Shown: positions 1 through 8,061 of the stretch, piece by piece
Layout: every line of letters begins with the position of its first letter
Numbering within the stretch: position 1 is the stretch's first letter
Assembly (NCBI GenBank): GCA_002311665.1
Contig: DBYX01000005.1
Coordinates: 1 to 64,000 of the forward strand
Length of the DNA stretch: 64,000 nucleotides
Direction of reading: 5' to 3'
Origin: Lachnoclostridium sp. UBA1175
Lineage (GTDB): Bacteria; Bacillota; Clostridia; Lachnospirales; Lachnospiraceae
The notes under the pieces: model-generated
Database searches by the model: none
Told to the model about the DNA's origin: nothing
Seen by the model: the letters and a program-made list of their open reading frames with translations, nothing else
Made by a program: the position numbers and the translations under genes

Positions 1-59
1 ATAGGGGAAAAACCACAGAAAAATCGCCGACCGGGGCGTTATCCGGGACGGAAGATTGA

Positions 60-107
60 AAAAATACTGTTGAAATCGCCGTTCTCGGCGATTTCAACAG
101 TATTTTT
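60..107. terminator. Perfect 22-bp inverted repeat, probable terminator
   Basis: Arms 60-81 and 86-107 are perfectly complementary with a 4-base loop. The + side is followed by a T-rich stretch, as in an intrinsic terminator. The gene it would terminate lies left of the window. Confidence 0.7.
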
Positions 108-180
108 GCTTTTTGCTCTATTGTTGGGGGACGTTTGCGCGACTTTACTGTCCGATTTGAGACTTTGGCTTGTTTTCATC

Positions 181-345
181 CGCAGGCTTCCGTTTCCGCA
201 GGCTTCCGTTTCCGCAGGCTTACGTTCCGCAGGCTTCCGTTTCCGCAGGCTTCCGTTTCGCATGCTTCCGTTTCCGCAGGCCTCCGTTCCGCAGGCCTCC
301 GTTCCGCAGGCCTCTGTTCCGTAGGCTTCCGTTTCCGAAGCTTTC
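181..345. repeat. 15/16-bp GC-rich degenerate tandem repeat
   Basis: About ten copies of a 15-16 base unit built on GCAGGCTTCCGTTTCC or GCAGGCCTCCGTTCC. Because the unit length varies between 15 and 16, all reading frames stay open for a while on both strands. This creates spurious low-complexity frames rather than a gene. The repeat lies just beyond the 3' end of the DUF1648 gene. Confidence 0.85.
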
Positions 346-353
346 CGCGTTGC

Positions 354-413
354 TCTTGGCACTGCGCCTGCTCCTTTGGCACTGCGCCTGTTCCTTTGGC
401 ACTGCTCCGGCTC
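354..413. repeat. 20-bp tandem repeat, three copies
   Basis: Three near-identical 20-base units beginning TTGGCACTGCGCCTG adjoin the preceding repeat array. They end at the stop codon of the minus-strand DUF1648 gene. They may have arisen by slippage from the repetitive Gln/Glu-coding tail of that gene. Confidence 0.7.
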
Positions 414-416
414 CTA

Positions 417-944
417 TTACTGTTCTTGTTCCTGCTCCCGGTCCGGCTCTTCCACCGGGGTCTCCAAGAAACTGCGGCCGATGTGCTTCGTCCGCACGAT
501 GCAGACGATGACGTTGACGAGAAATACGACCAGCATGAGCGGGAATATGAACGGCGGTGCGTTGGTGTTTCGAACCTGGCACACGAAGAGCGTGGTCAGG
601 GTCGCGGTGATCACCAGTAGCATCACATCCAGCATATTGCGGACGCAGACCGCGAGGTACGGCGCGTTGGCGTCGGTCACCTCGACTCCCGGGAGGTTCC
701 ACGCGGCGGGGAACATACCCACGATGATCAGTGTAACGAGCAAGACAAGCAGTACGCCGGGCATCGCAAAAATGGAATTGCGGCTGCCGTACCCGTTGAT
801 CTTGCCGAGTAGCCCATACTGTGCCGGGATCTGCTCGGGAAGTTGGTTGAGTAGAGCTACAGCGCATATGAACATGCCGATGACTGCCGAGAGGCAGAGG
901 GCATACACGATGATGTCAATCTTACGTTGATGAATATTGGCCAT
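417..944 (-). CDS. DUF1648-type membrane protein
   Basis: A 175-residue integral membrane protein with four hydrophobic segments at about residues 11-32, 58-80, 103-123 and 132-149. The N-terminal part, with a PxQxPxxYGLxGKxNGYGS stretch (residues 35-54), fits the DUF1648/SdpI N-terminal family, whose members are found with immunity and regulatory membrane proteins. The C-terminus ends in a Glu/Gln-rich run (EQEQEQ) next to a tandem repeat. The start is ATG with an AGAGGAA ribosome site. It is the last gene of a minus-strand operon after the ribbon-helix-helix gene (36-base gap). The function is unknown; a role in signalling or immunity is inferred from family context only. Confidence 0.75.
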   Translation of the reverse strand: MANIHQRKIDIIVYALCLSAVIGMFICAVALLNQLPEQIPAQYGLLGKINGYGSRNSIFAMPGVLLVLLVTLIIVGMFPAAWNLPGVEVTDANAPYLAVCVRNMLDVMLLVITATLTTLFVCQVRNTNAPPFIFPLMLVVFLVNVIVCIVRTKHIGRSFLETPVEEPDREQEQEQ

Positions 945-980
945 AGTCGGTTCCTCTGTTTATAGTATGCGCAGGGTTGT

Positions 981-1178
981 TTATGAGATGTCAAGATCCG
1001 GCGGAACATCCAGCTCCTTCGGGCGCGGACTGCCGTTTTTCTTTCGCTGGCGAACGCACTCCGTCAGGAGGTACTCGATCTGGCCGTTGACCGACCGGAA
1101 ATCATCCTCCGCCCAGGCTGCGATCGCATTGTACAGCGGCTCCGAGAGACGGAGCGGTATTTGCTTTTTTTCTGCCAT
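981..1178 (-). CDS. Small ribbon-helix-helix (Arc/CopG-like) protein
   Basis: A 65-residue protein. The N-terminus KKQIPLRLSEPLYNAIAAWAEDDFRSVNGQIEYLL has the beta strand plus two helices of Arc/MetJ-type ribbon-helix-helix DNA-binding proteins (residues 4-40), followed by a short basic then acidic tail. The start is ATG behind AAAGGATG. It lies between the SPFH gene (87-base gap) and the DUF1648 gene on the same strand. No toxin-like partner is visible, so it is more likely a regulator or accessory of the SPFH operon than a classical antitoxin. Confidence 0.75.
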   Translation of the reverse strand: MAEKKQIPLRLSEPLYNAIAAWAEDDFRSVNGQIEYLLTECVRQRKKNGSPRPKELDVPPDLDIS

Positions 1179-1215
1179 AACTATACATCCTTTCTATGTC
1201 AGAAAATGCGGTTGT

Positions 1216-1240
1216 GCGACCGCCGGTAACCGGCGGTCGC
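1216..1240 (-). other. GC-rich intercistronic hairpin
   Basis: A perfect 11-bp inverted repeat with a TAA loop lies between the SPFH and ribbon-helix-helix genes. No U-run follows on the minus strand. RNA processing or partial attenuation is more likely than full termination. Confidence 0.5.
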
Positions 1241-1265
1241 GACAATCGCGGTTATTCTGTGTCGA

Positions 1266-2300
1266 TCAATACAGGCTGCCGGAATTGACCACCGGCTGTG
1301 CGTCGTGGTTTCCGCAGAGGACGACGAGCAGGTTCGATACCATCGATGCCTTGCGCTCCTCGTCGAGGTCGATGGTGTTGTTCTCCTTCAGGCGATCGAG
1401 CGCGAGCTCCACCATACCGACAGCGCCGTCCACGATCATCTTGCGGGCGTCGATGATGGCCGAAGCCTGCTGGCGCTGCAGCATCGCAGCCGCGATCTCA
1501 GGTGCGTACGCAAGGTAGGTGATGCGGGCCTCGTGGATGCGGAGACCTGCTACGGCCACGCGGTCCTGGATCTCCTGGCGGATGCGGTCCGCAACAATCT
1601 CGCTGGAGCCGCGGAGGCTGCCTTCGTCGGCGATGCCGTCACCGGTCGTGTCGATGCCGGGCGCTACGTCGTACGGATAAATGCGGACGATGTTACGCAG
1701 CGAGGTGTCGCACTGCAGCGAGAGATATTCCTTGAAGTTTTCTACGTTGAAGACTGCCTTGGCCGTGTCGGCGATGCTCCAGGTTACGGCGATACCGATC
1801 TCCACGGGAGTACCGAGGCGGTCGTTAATCTTCTGACGGTTGTTGTTGAGCGTCATCACCTTGAGCGAAAGCTTGTTGGTGATCATACCGAAGCCGGCAG
1901 CGGAAGAGAGTGTCACCGGCGCTACGGTCTTGACGTCACCGCTCTGGTTCAGCTGCGTCTTGGCTGCGGGGTTGATCGAGGTGCAGAACGGGTTGACCCA
2001 GAAGAATCCGTCACCGCGGATCGTGCCGTAGTAGCGGCCGAACAGTGTGAGAACAAGCGCCTCCTGAGGCTTCAGAACCCTCAGGCCGAGCACCGGGAAC
2101 CAACCGATGGAGACGATTACGGTTCCCGCAACGATAAGCGGAATGTTCATTACGACACATCCGTATGCCAGAACCGCAATCCCGGCGCAGTACACGACCA
2201 CTGTCAGAAGGAGTACCATCATACCGTTCTTCTTGCCGTCCAGCGTTATTTCCTTACATTCATTGTTGAGAAATGTTACTTTGTTATCCTTTGCTTCCAT
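1266..2300 (-). CDS. SPFH/Band-7 domain membrane protein
   Basis: A 344-residue protein with two N-terminal membrane segments (about residues 24-70), then an SPFH/prohibitin-like domain starting near VLKPQEALVLTLFGRYYGT and running to about residue 300. The C-terminal part, with AMLQRQQASAIIDARKMIVDGAVGMV, is the helical tail typical of stomatin/flotillin-like proteins that form membrane microdomain scaffolds. The start at 2300 is chosen because GGGAGG lies 7 bases upstream and the frame begins MEAKDNK; a longer frame back to 2525 would run through the promoter. It is the first gene of the operon SPFH-RHH-DUF1648. A consensus-like promoter and a palindrome lie upstream. Confidence 0.88.
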   Translation of the reverse strand: MEAKDNKVTFLNNECKEITLDGKKNGMMVLLLTVVVYCAGIAVLAYGCVVMNIPLIVAGTVIVSIGWFPVLGLRVLKPQEALVLTLFGRYYGTIRGDGFFWVNPFCTSINPAAKTQLNQSGDVKTVAPVTLSSAAGFGMITNKLSLKVMTLNNNRQKINDRLGTPVEIGIAVTWSIADTAKAVFNVENFKEYLSLQCDTSLRNIVRIYPYDVAPGIDTTGDGIADEGSLRGSSEIVADRIRQEIQDRVAVAGLRIHEARITYLAYAPEIAAAMLQRQQASAIIDARKMIVDGAVGMVELALDRLKENNTIDLDEERKASMVSNLLVVLCGNHDAQPVVNSGSLY

Positions 2301-2385
2301 AAGATACCTCCCAGTGTTGTTTCCGAAGCTGTTTGAAAACCTCACCGGCCACAATTGCGCACAAGCTCTTAGGTTTGACCGGAAG

Positions 2386-2404
2386 TGATATCGTTTTGAT
2401 ATCA
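2386..2404. promoter_or_regulatory. TGATATC palindrome, candidate operator
   Basis: TGATATC-GTTTT-GATATCA is a perfect 7-bp inverted repeat. It lies immediately downstream of the predicted minus-strand transcription start of the SPFH operon, a common repressor position. Autoregulation by the operon's ribbon-helix-helix protein is an inference. Confidence 0.45.
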
Positions 2405-2414
2405 TCTTGAAACT

Positions 2415-2443
2415 AAAATAACACCATCTTTCAAAAATGTCAA
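2415..2443 (-). promoter_or_regulatory. Promoter of the SPFH operon
   Basis: On the minus strand TTGACA (2438-2443) is followed after 17 bases by TATTTT (2415-2420). The predicted leader is about 110 bases. Confidence 0.55.
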
Positions 2444-2461
2444 CACAATTTAACAAAAAAC

Positions 2462-2490
2462 TTGATAAATATTTACATACAGCGTAAAAT
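2462..2490 (+). promoter_or_regulatory. Promoter of the YD-repeat protein gene
   Basis: TTGATA (2462-2467), a 17-base spacer and TAAAAT (2485-2490). The start codon at 2526 follows after a short leader with a GAGGGG ribosome site. Confidence 0.6.
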
Positions 2491-2525
2491 GATCGAAAGG
2501 ACGCTTTGAAACGAGGGGAAACCAT

Positions 2526-3884
2526 ATGAGCAGGCGAACGCTGAAAGTATTACTTCTGTCCGTGAGTGCACTGATTTTACTCGCATGGGGCGTTTATCTT
2601 ATTGTCTTGTTAACCGACCGGTACGACCGCAAGGACGCGGCGGAGGTGCCGTCGAACGAGGATGTTCCCGAGGGAAGCGTGCAGATCTGGCGCCTGACGA
2701 AGGAGTATGAGCTCACGGAGGACGGTAAGGACGGGGAAATCATTTTCCTCGGCAACTACGATGACGCCGGAAGGTGCATCAGTGCGGAGCACTATACCTA
2801 CGGCGGGCAGGGCAAGGAGACGGAGAAAATCCGGTATGAATATGACGCGGAGACGCACTGTGTCACAGAGACGATCCGAAGCGACACTATGGAGGTCCGC
2901 CAGGTCGTCAATCCCCGCGGCGGGATGAAAGAAGTGGGATATCAGAGTGTCGAAAGGTCCGGTAATCTCAGCGCCGGCAGGTGGCAGGCCTTGAACGAGA
3001 ACGACAGGATCACGGAGAGCTTTTTTTACGATATAGAAGGGCAGCCGTACGGCAGAACAATCTATTCCTATGACGCGTACGGCAATACGATCAACCGGAA
3101 AACGCACGACGAGAGCACCGGGCAGGAACAGGTGTTGACGCGGGCGGAGTTCGACAAAAAGGGAAGAACATTGCGCGTCTTTGAAATCGACTCCGAGTCG
3201 CGGCAGGAAGTACTGACGAGGGAGATCGAGTATGCCGGTGACGGGGCCCGGACGGAACGAGTCTATTCGATGTATTACGAAAGCAAGGAGCCGATTATTA
3301 GAGTGTACAATGCGAAGGGGGAACTGGTGACCGAGACGTGGTGGGTCGAGTCTGATCATAATCCCTGCTTTGAGAAAAAGGAGATGGAATACGAGGACGG
3401 CCAGTTGGTGAAGCAGATCGAATACAATGACGACATCCCGGTGACGGCTAAGGAGATCAGGCGTGAGAAGGGGGATCATCGCTACACTGTGACAACCACG
3501 GAGCAACGCTTCTTCGAAGCCGAGGCGGGGATGCAGATCGTCACGATAGAGACGTGGCTGCTTCATGGTGACAGCAGTTTGGAGGATGAGAGGTATGACA
3601 GTTGGGAAACCCGCACCATTGTGAGGGAGAAGGACGGAACAGCGAGCAGCGAGAAGATCGATCGTTATGAATTCACTTACGATGAGAGTGACCGTCTGGT
3701 CTCCTTCCGCCTGACGGAGACAAATGGCGGTGAGACGAGGTACCGCTTTGGCGGCCGGTATGTATACGAGCCGATGATCGTCACAAAAGAGCAGGCGAAG
3801 GATAATGAGGAATACTTCGACCAGTTCTACCGGCAGGTGATGAACGAGAGAACATACAGAGATGAAAGCTGGGGGTGGGATTGA
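2526..3884 (+). CDS. Membrane-anchored YD/RHS-like repeat protein
   Basis: A 452-residue protein. An uncleaved signal-anchor (residues 7-30, LKVLLLSVSALILLAWGVYLIVL) is followed by an extracellular region of YD-like motifs such as RYEYDAETHCVTETI, YSYDAYGNTINRKTHDEST, YEDGQLVKQIEYND and YTYDESDRLV-type turns, characteristic of RHS/YD beta strands. There is no toxin domain at the C-terminus and the length is far below that of true RHS proteins. It shares the anchor (VSALxLxAWGVxxxxxF-type) and the YD style with the 106-residue protein at 21125, so the two look like paralogs. It is monocistronic between its own promoter and a bidirectional terminator. The function is unknown; a surface binding role is inferred. 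Confidence 0.75.
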   Translation: MSRRTLKVLLLSVSALILLAWGVYLIVLLTDRYDRKDAAEVPSNEDVPEGSVQIWRLTKEYELTEDGKDGEIIFLGNYDDAGRCISAEHYTYGGQGKETEKIRYEYDAETHCVTETIRSDTMEVRQVVNPRGGMKEVGYQSVERSGNLSAGRWQALNENDRITESFFYDIEGQPYGRTIYSYDAYGNTINRKTHDESTGQEQVLTRAEFDKKGRTLRVFEIDSESRQEVLTREIEYAGDGARTERVYSMYYESKEPIIRVYNAKGELVTETWWVESDHNPCFEKKEMEYEDGQLVKQIEYNDDIPVTAKEIRREKGDHRYTVTTTEQRFFEAEAGMQIVTIETWLLHGDSSLEDERYDSWETRTIVREKDGTASSEKIDRYEFTYDESDRLVSFRLTETNGGETRYRFGGRYVYEPMIVTKEQAKDNEEYFDQFYRQVMNERTYRDESWGWD

Positions 3885-3906
3885 CCGCAACCGAAATGCG
3901 AAAAAT

Positions 3907-3944
3907 AAGGACAGGGGACAAATCGTTGTCGCCCTGTCCTTTTT
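3907..3944. terminator. Bidirectional terminator between convergent genes
   Basis: AAGGACAGGG and CCCTGTCCTT form a stem extended by an inner GACAA/TTGTC pairing. T-runs flank it on both strands, so it can end the YD gene (+) and the ABC exporter operon (-). Confidence 0.8.
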
Positions 3945-3947
3945 GTT

Positions 3948-5717
3948 TTATTCGGTCCCGCTTCCCGCCAGATACAGCGAGCGGTAGAAACTTTCTTTCG
4001 ACATCAGCGCGTCGTGCGTGCCCTGCTCGATCACATTGCCGTCTTTCATCACCAGGATGAGGTCGGCATTTTTGATCGTCGAGAGCCGGTGCGCGACGAT
4101 GAAGCTTGTGCGGCCGCGCATCATCACGGAAAATGCGTCCTGAATTTTCCACTCGGTACGCGTGTCAATCGAGGAGGTTGCCTCGTCGAGGATGAGGATC
4201 GGCGGCAGGCAGAGCATAACGCGCGCGATGCACAGGAGCTGGCGCTGGCCGGCGGAGAGTCCGCCGCCGTGTTCGCCGAGGACGGTGTCGTAGCCGTCCG
4301 GGAGTCGCCGGATGAAGCTGTGCGCGTGTGCCGCTTTGGCGGCCTCTTTGATCTCCTCGTCGGTGGCGTCCGGTCTGCCCATCGCGATGTTGTCGCGGAT
4401 CGTGCCGTCGGAGAGCCAGGTGTCCTGCAGCACCATCCCGATGTTGCGGCGCAGGAACGGCTTCGGTATGGACCGGTGCGTCAGGCCGTCGAAGGTGACG
4501 GTGCCGCCGTCGATCTCGTAGAACCGCATAAGCAGGTTGATGAGCGTCGTCTTGCCGCAGCCGGTCGGGCCGACGATGGCGATGCGCGAGCCCGCCTTGA
4601 CCGAGATGTTCATATCCGTGATGAGCGGGCGGTCCTTTACATAGGAAAATGCGACGTGCTTAAAGTCAATGTCGCCGCGGAGCGCTTCCGGAAGCGCAAC
4701 GGGTGTTCCGTCTGCGGACAGCGCGTTGACCGCGAGAGATTCATCCGCGGGCAGCGGCTCGTCGAGAAGCTCGAAGATGCGTGATGCGCACGCGAGCGCG
4801 TTCTGCAGCTCGGTGACGACGCCGGAGATCTCGTTGAACGGTTTCGCGTACTGTCCGGCGTACGCCAGCATCGTGGTCAGCATACCTACCGTGAGGCTGC
4901 CTCCGATGACGGCGAACGAGCCCACGAGTGTGCAGGCCGCGTACACGGTCGCGTTGACGAAGCGCGTGCTCGGGTTGGTGAGCGATGAGTAAAAGGTTGC
5001 TTTCAGGGCGCAGTCGCAGAGCTTCTCGTCACAGCAGTCGAAGCTTGCGGAGGCGCGTCCCTCGAAGGAGTATGCCTGAACGATCTTCTGCTGGCCGACC
5101 AGTTCGTCGATCAATGACGTCTCGGCGCTTCGGGCGAGGCTCTGCTCGCGGAACAGCCGGAACGTGCGCGACGCAATGAAGCGGGCGACGAACAGCGACA
5201 GCGGTGTCAGGAGCATTACGACCAGGGCGATCTTCACATTCGCGTGGAACATCAGCACAAGCGTTCCGAGGATTGTGAGAATACCCGTGAAGAACTGTGC
5301 GAAACCGAGCAGCAGGCCGTCCGAGACCTGGTCCACGTCGGTGATGACGCGGCTCACGAGGTCACCGCTCTGGTGGCTGTCAAGATACGAGAGCGGCACT
5401 CTCGTGATGTGGTTGATCGCGTCGTTGCGGATGTCGCGCACGGTGCGGAAGGACACGCGGTTGAGAAGCAGTGTCATCAGCCACGAGCACGCGGCGGAGA
5501 TCAGAACGAAGATTCCCGCGGTGCGCAGGGAACTCCACAGCGCGTCGAATTTGACGTCGCCGGTACCGCCGATCGCGTCGATCGCATCGCCAATGCGCTT
5601 CGGCACAAGGATCTGCAGGATGACGGACGCGGCTGCCAGAAGCAGAGCGAGCACCAGGAGCGGCAGGGAGCGTCGCAGGTAGCGGAGGAGATGAGAGAGG
5701 ATCTGTTTCGTCTTCAT
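3948..5717 (-). CDS. ABC exporter, fused membrane-ATPase subunit (consensus site)
   Basis: A 589-residue half-transporter. Six membrane helices (about residues 17-310) are followed by an ATP-binding domain with Walker A GPTGCGKTTLINLLMRFY, signature LSAGQRQ and Walker B LILDEATSSID, including the catalytic Glu, then the switch histidine in IVAHRLSTI. It belongs to the MdlB/BmrA-type exporters. Its ATG lies inside the end of the preceding gene (ATGA overlap), so the two are translationally coupled and should form a heterodimer. The substrate is unknown; drug, lipid or peptide export is the family norm. Confidence 0.92.
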   Translation of the reverse strand: MKTKQILSHLLRYLRRSLPLLVLALLLAAASVILQILVPKRIGDAIDAIGGTGDVKFDALWSSLRTAGIFVLISAACSWLMTLLLNRVSFRTVRDIRNDAINHITRVPLSYLDSHQSGDLVSRVITDVDQVSDGLLLGFAQFFTGILTILGTLVLMFHANVKIALVVMLLTPLSLFVARFIASRTFRLFREQSLARSAETSLIDELVGQQKIVQAYSFEGRASASFDCCDEKLCDCALKATFYSSLTNPSTRFVNATVYAACTLVGSFAVIGGSLTVGMLTTMLAYAGQYAKPFNEISGVVTELQNALACASRIFELLDEPLPADESLAVNALSADGTPVALPEALRGDIDFKHVAFSYVKDRPLITDMNISVKAGSRIAIVGPTGCGKTTLINLLMRFYEIDGGTVTFDGLTHRSIPKPFLRRNIGMVLQDTWLSDGTIRDNIAMGRPDATDEEIKEAAKAAHAHSFIRRLPDGYDTVLGEHGGGLSAGQRQLLCIARVMLCLPPILILDEATSSIDTRTEWKIQDAFSVMMRGRTSFIVAHRLSTIKNADLILVMKDGNVIEQGTHDALMSKESFYRSLYLAGSGTE

Positions 5718-7537
5718 CTTGCACCTCCTTCCGTCGCGAGCACGGGCGCGGTGAGCGGTGCGCTGCCGGTTTTGCCGGCGTCCGTGGGAACCGTGAGCCC
5801 GGAGGCCGCGGCGATCTCGCGGTATACGGGGCAGGTCGCGAGGAGCTCCTCGTGTTTGCCGTTGCCGACCAGCTCGCCGTCCTCGAGAACGAGGATGCGG
5901 TCACACGAGGTGAGCGCACCGGCGCGCTGCGAAACATATATTACGGTCTTGTCTTTCATGGATTGAAGCGCCTTGCGGAGCTGCTGCTCCGTGGCGTAGT
6001 CGAGCGCGGAACCGGAGTCGTCCAGGATCAGCACTTTGGCGTATGTGACAAACGCGCGCGCGATCGTGAGACGCTGCCTCTGTCCGCCCGAGAAGTTGCT
6101 TCCGCCCTTGGAGACCGGGGCGTCCAGCCCCTCGGGCAGCTTGCGCACAAACTCCGCGGCGCACGCTTTCTCAAGCGCGTCCCAGAGCTGCTCGTCGGTC
6201 GCCCACGGGTTGGCCAGCTGAAGGTTGCCCCGGATCGTGCCCGCGAACAGGACCGCCTTCTGCGGGACGATCCTCACGGCGTGGCGCAGCGAATCCAGGT
6301 CGTACTCGCTCACCTTGTGGCCGAACACCTCGAGCGATCCGCCCGTGATGTCGTAAAATCTCGGGATCAGCTGCACGAGCGAGGTTTTGCCGGAGCCGGT
6401 GCCGCCGATGACGCCGACGTACTCGCCGGGGTAGATGTCGCAGGTGATGTGCTCCAGCATTTCCGACGAAGCCTTCGCATAGCGGAGCGAGACATCGCGG
6501 AAGGAGATGATCGGAGCGGCTGCGCCTTCCTTGTCAGCGGAAAATGTGTAACCGGTGAGATCCACTTTGATCGCATTGTCCGGCGATACGACGGACGGCG
6601 TGATCTCGAAGATGCTCTGTACGCGGTTACCGCATGCGATCGCGCGGGTGATGTTGATGATGAGATTGGCGAGCTTGACCAGCTCCACGAGGATCTGGCT
6701 CATATAGCTGTACAGCGCGATGACCGCGCCCTGCGTCAGGACCCCGGCCTCAACACGCAGAGCTCCGGTATACACAAGCAGGATGATCGCGATGTTGACA
6801 AGGCAGTATGTAAGAGGATTGAGAAGTGCGGAGACTCCGCCGACGGTGCGCTGCTCGTGTTCAAGCTCCGATGTGCGCTCGCGGAAATCCGCCCGCTCGG
6901 CTTCCTCCTTGTTGAACGCGCGCAGCACGCGCACGCCCGCGAGGTTGCGGCGAAGCGCACCGACCACGCGGTCCAGACGCCCCTGCACGCGGCGGTAGAG
7001 CGGGATCGTGATCAGCATGATCGCGAAGATGACGATGGCGAGCACGGGGATCAGACCGATGAAGACAAGCGCCGCGCGCGGATCGACGATGAAGGCCATT
7101 ACGGTTGCGCCGAACACGATGAACGGCGAGCGCATCAGAAGACGCAGCGTGAGGTTGACGCCGTTCTGAATCTGGTTCATATCACCCGTGAGGCGCGTGA
7201 CAAGCGTGTCCGTGCCGATGGTGTCGATCTCCGTGTAGGAGAGTGTTCCGAGATGCTTGAAGAGTGCGCGGCGGATCCGCCCGGTGAAGGCGACGGCCAC
7301 CTTGGCCGAAAAATACTGCGCCGTCACGGCGAACGCGAGCCCCGCGATGCCGAAGAGGACCATCAGAACAACGCGCGCCGTGATGAAACCGCGGTTGTTG
7401 TTCGGAATGCCGTTATCGATGATGGAGGCGACGATCATCGGGACAAGCAGTTCCATGATCGCCTCGAAAAACTTGAACAATGGTGCAGCCACGGCGCGGA
7501 GCCGGTAGCCGTCCATATAACGGAGCAGTTTGCGCAT
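5714..7537 (-). CDS. ABC exporter, fused membrane-ATPase subunit (degenerate site)
   Basis: A 607-residue half-transporter with six membrane helices (roughly residues 20-310). The nucleotide-binding domain has Walker A GGTGSGKTSLVQLIPRFY, signature FSGGQRQRLTIARA and Walker B VLILDDSGSALD. The usual catalytic Glu is Asp, and the switch region reads VSQRAGAL with no histidine. That is the degenerate half typical of heterodimeric exporters such as TM287/288 or BmrCD, paired here with the downstream subunit. The start at 7537 is set by AAGGA nearby and the MRKLLRYM N-terminus; an upstream in-frame ATG at 7606 lacks such a site and would overlap the promoter. Confidence 0.92.
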   Translation of the reverse strand: MRKLLRYMDGYRLRAVAAPLFKFFEAIMELLVPMIVASIIDNGIPNNNRGFITARVVLMVLFGIAGLAFAVTAQYFSAKVAVAFTGRIRRALFKHLGTLSYTEIDTIGTDTLVTRLTGDMNQIQNGVNLTLRLLMRSPFIVFGATVMAFIVDPRAALVFIGLIPVLAIVIFAIMLITIPLYRRVQGRLDRVVGALRRNLAGVRVLRAFNKEEAERADFRERTSELEHEQRTVGGVSALLNPLTYCLVNIAIILLVYTGALRVEAGVLTQGAVIALYSYMSQILVELVKLANLIINITRAIACGNRVQSIFEITPSVVSPDNAIKVDLTGYTFSADKEGAAAPIISFRDVSLRYAKASSEMLEHITCDIYPGEYVGVIGGTGSGKTSLVQLIPRFYDITGGSLEVFGHKVSEYDLDSLRHAVRIVPQKAVLFAGTIRGNLQLANPWATDEQLWDALEKACAAEFVRKLPEGLDAPVSKGGSNFSGGQRQRLTIARAFVTYAKVLILDDSGSALDYATEQQLRKALQSMKDKTVIYVSQRAGALTSCDRILVLEDGELVGNGKHEELLATCPVYREIAAASGLTVPTDAGKTGSAPLTAPVLATEGGAR

Positions 7538-7577
7538 AAGAGGTCCTTCCTCGGTCGTTATTGTTGCTTTCTTCCCT

Positions 7578-7606
7578 ATAATACAGGTTTTGGCAACAAA
7601 GTGCAA
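7578..7606 (-). promoter_or_regulatory. Promoter of the ABC exporter pair
   Basis: Minus strand TTGCAC (7601-7606), 17 bases, TATTAT (7578-7583), about 35 bases ahead of the start codon. Confidence 0.55.
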
Positions 7607-7612
7607 GGCGCG

Positions 7613-7780
7613 CTATCTCGCATATGCGTGAAGTTTTTCAACAAGCTCCTTCGGTGCATCCGTGCAAAGATTCCGCAGCTTCGACTCGAAGTCGCCCGCG
7701 AAGTATGCGATCAACCCCTGCAGCCGCTCCGACGTCGTGCCTTCATTATAGCAGACGGGGCAGCGAAGACAAGATAACAA
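7613..7780 (-). CDS. Possible small cysteine-containing protein
   Basis: A 55-codon frame starting at TTG. Its C-terminal half (SERLQGLIAYFAGDFESKL, then a Glu/Lys/Leu-rich helix ending HAYAR) has the composition of a real helical protein, and its N-terminus carries a CxxCPxC cluster. No clear ribosome site is visible and the frame extends upstream to a stop at about 7813. It could be a short gene in front of the ABC exporter operon or the remnant of a larger one. Read only as a candidate. Confidence 0.3.
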   Translation of the reverse strand: MLSCLRCPVCYNEGTTSERLQGLIAYFAGDFESKLRNLCTDAPKELVEKLHAYAR

Positions 7781-7794
7781 ACGGCTATACGAGG

Positions 7795-7819
7795 TTAACC
7801 TGCGGTTAATTTTTTAACC
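7795..7819. promoter_or_regulatory. TTAACC repeats, candidate regulator site
   Basis: TTAACC (7795-7800), TTAATT (7806-7811) and TTAACC (7814-7819). The same hexamer is repeated upstream of the ABC transporter gene at 13557, so a shared OmpR-type regulator is conceivable. Confidence 0.3.
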
Positions 7820-7850
7820 GTGGAGACAGAGGCGCCGCGTACCGACGCGC

Positions 7851-7945
7851 GGTGCGGAATATCTGCCGGGAGCACCGTGAGCTGTGGTGCGGAATATCTG
7901 CCGGGAACACCGTGAGCTGTGGTGAGGAATATCTGTTTTCCGGAG
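7851..7945. repeat. 35-bp tandem repeat, 2.7 copies
   Basis: Units start at 7851, 7886 and 7921 with GGTG(C/A)GGAATATCTG. The first two differ at one base, and the third diverges after 15 bases. The array sits directly upstream of the TATAAT of the next gene. The wider gene-poor stretch 7538-8061 holds this array, the TTAACC repeats and two promoters. Confidence 0.85.
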
Positions 7946-7958
7946 GGCTGATGTGTGG

Positions 7959-7964
7959 TATAAT
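7959..7964 (+). promoter_or_regulatory. TATAAT -10 element upstream of the GNAT-phosphatase gene
   Basis: A perfect TATAAT whose -35 region (TTTTCC, 7936-7941) is poor. The 35-bp repeats overlap the -35, which suggests activator dependence or recent rearrangement. Confidence 0.45.
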
Positions 7965-8061
7965 CAGATAAATGCCGATGCTCGGGCGGGCGAAGAGGAC
8001 AGAAGCGATCGAAAGCGTCCGGCAAAGACAAACCCGAGAGATCGATACGGAAGGGAAATTC

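Noticed and set aside
181..345. CRISPR-like or coding appearance of the GC-rich repeats
   Set aside because: Units of 15-16 bases have no spacers, and open frames on both strands are a by-product of the repeat period; no ribosome site supports any of them.
981..1178. Antitoxin of a toxin-antitoxin pair
   Set aside because: Neighbouring genes encode SPFH and DUF1648 proteins, not a RelE, MazF or PIN-type toxin.
1216..1240. Intrinsic terminator after the SPFH gene
   Set aside because: The hairpin is strong but no U-run follows on the minus strand, and downstream genes are on the same strand.
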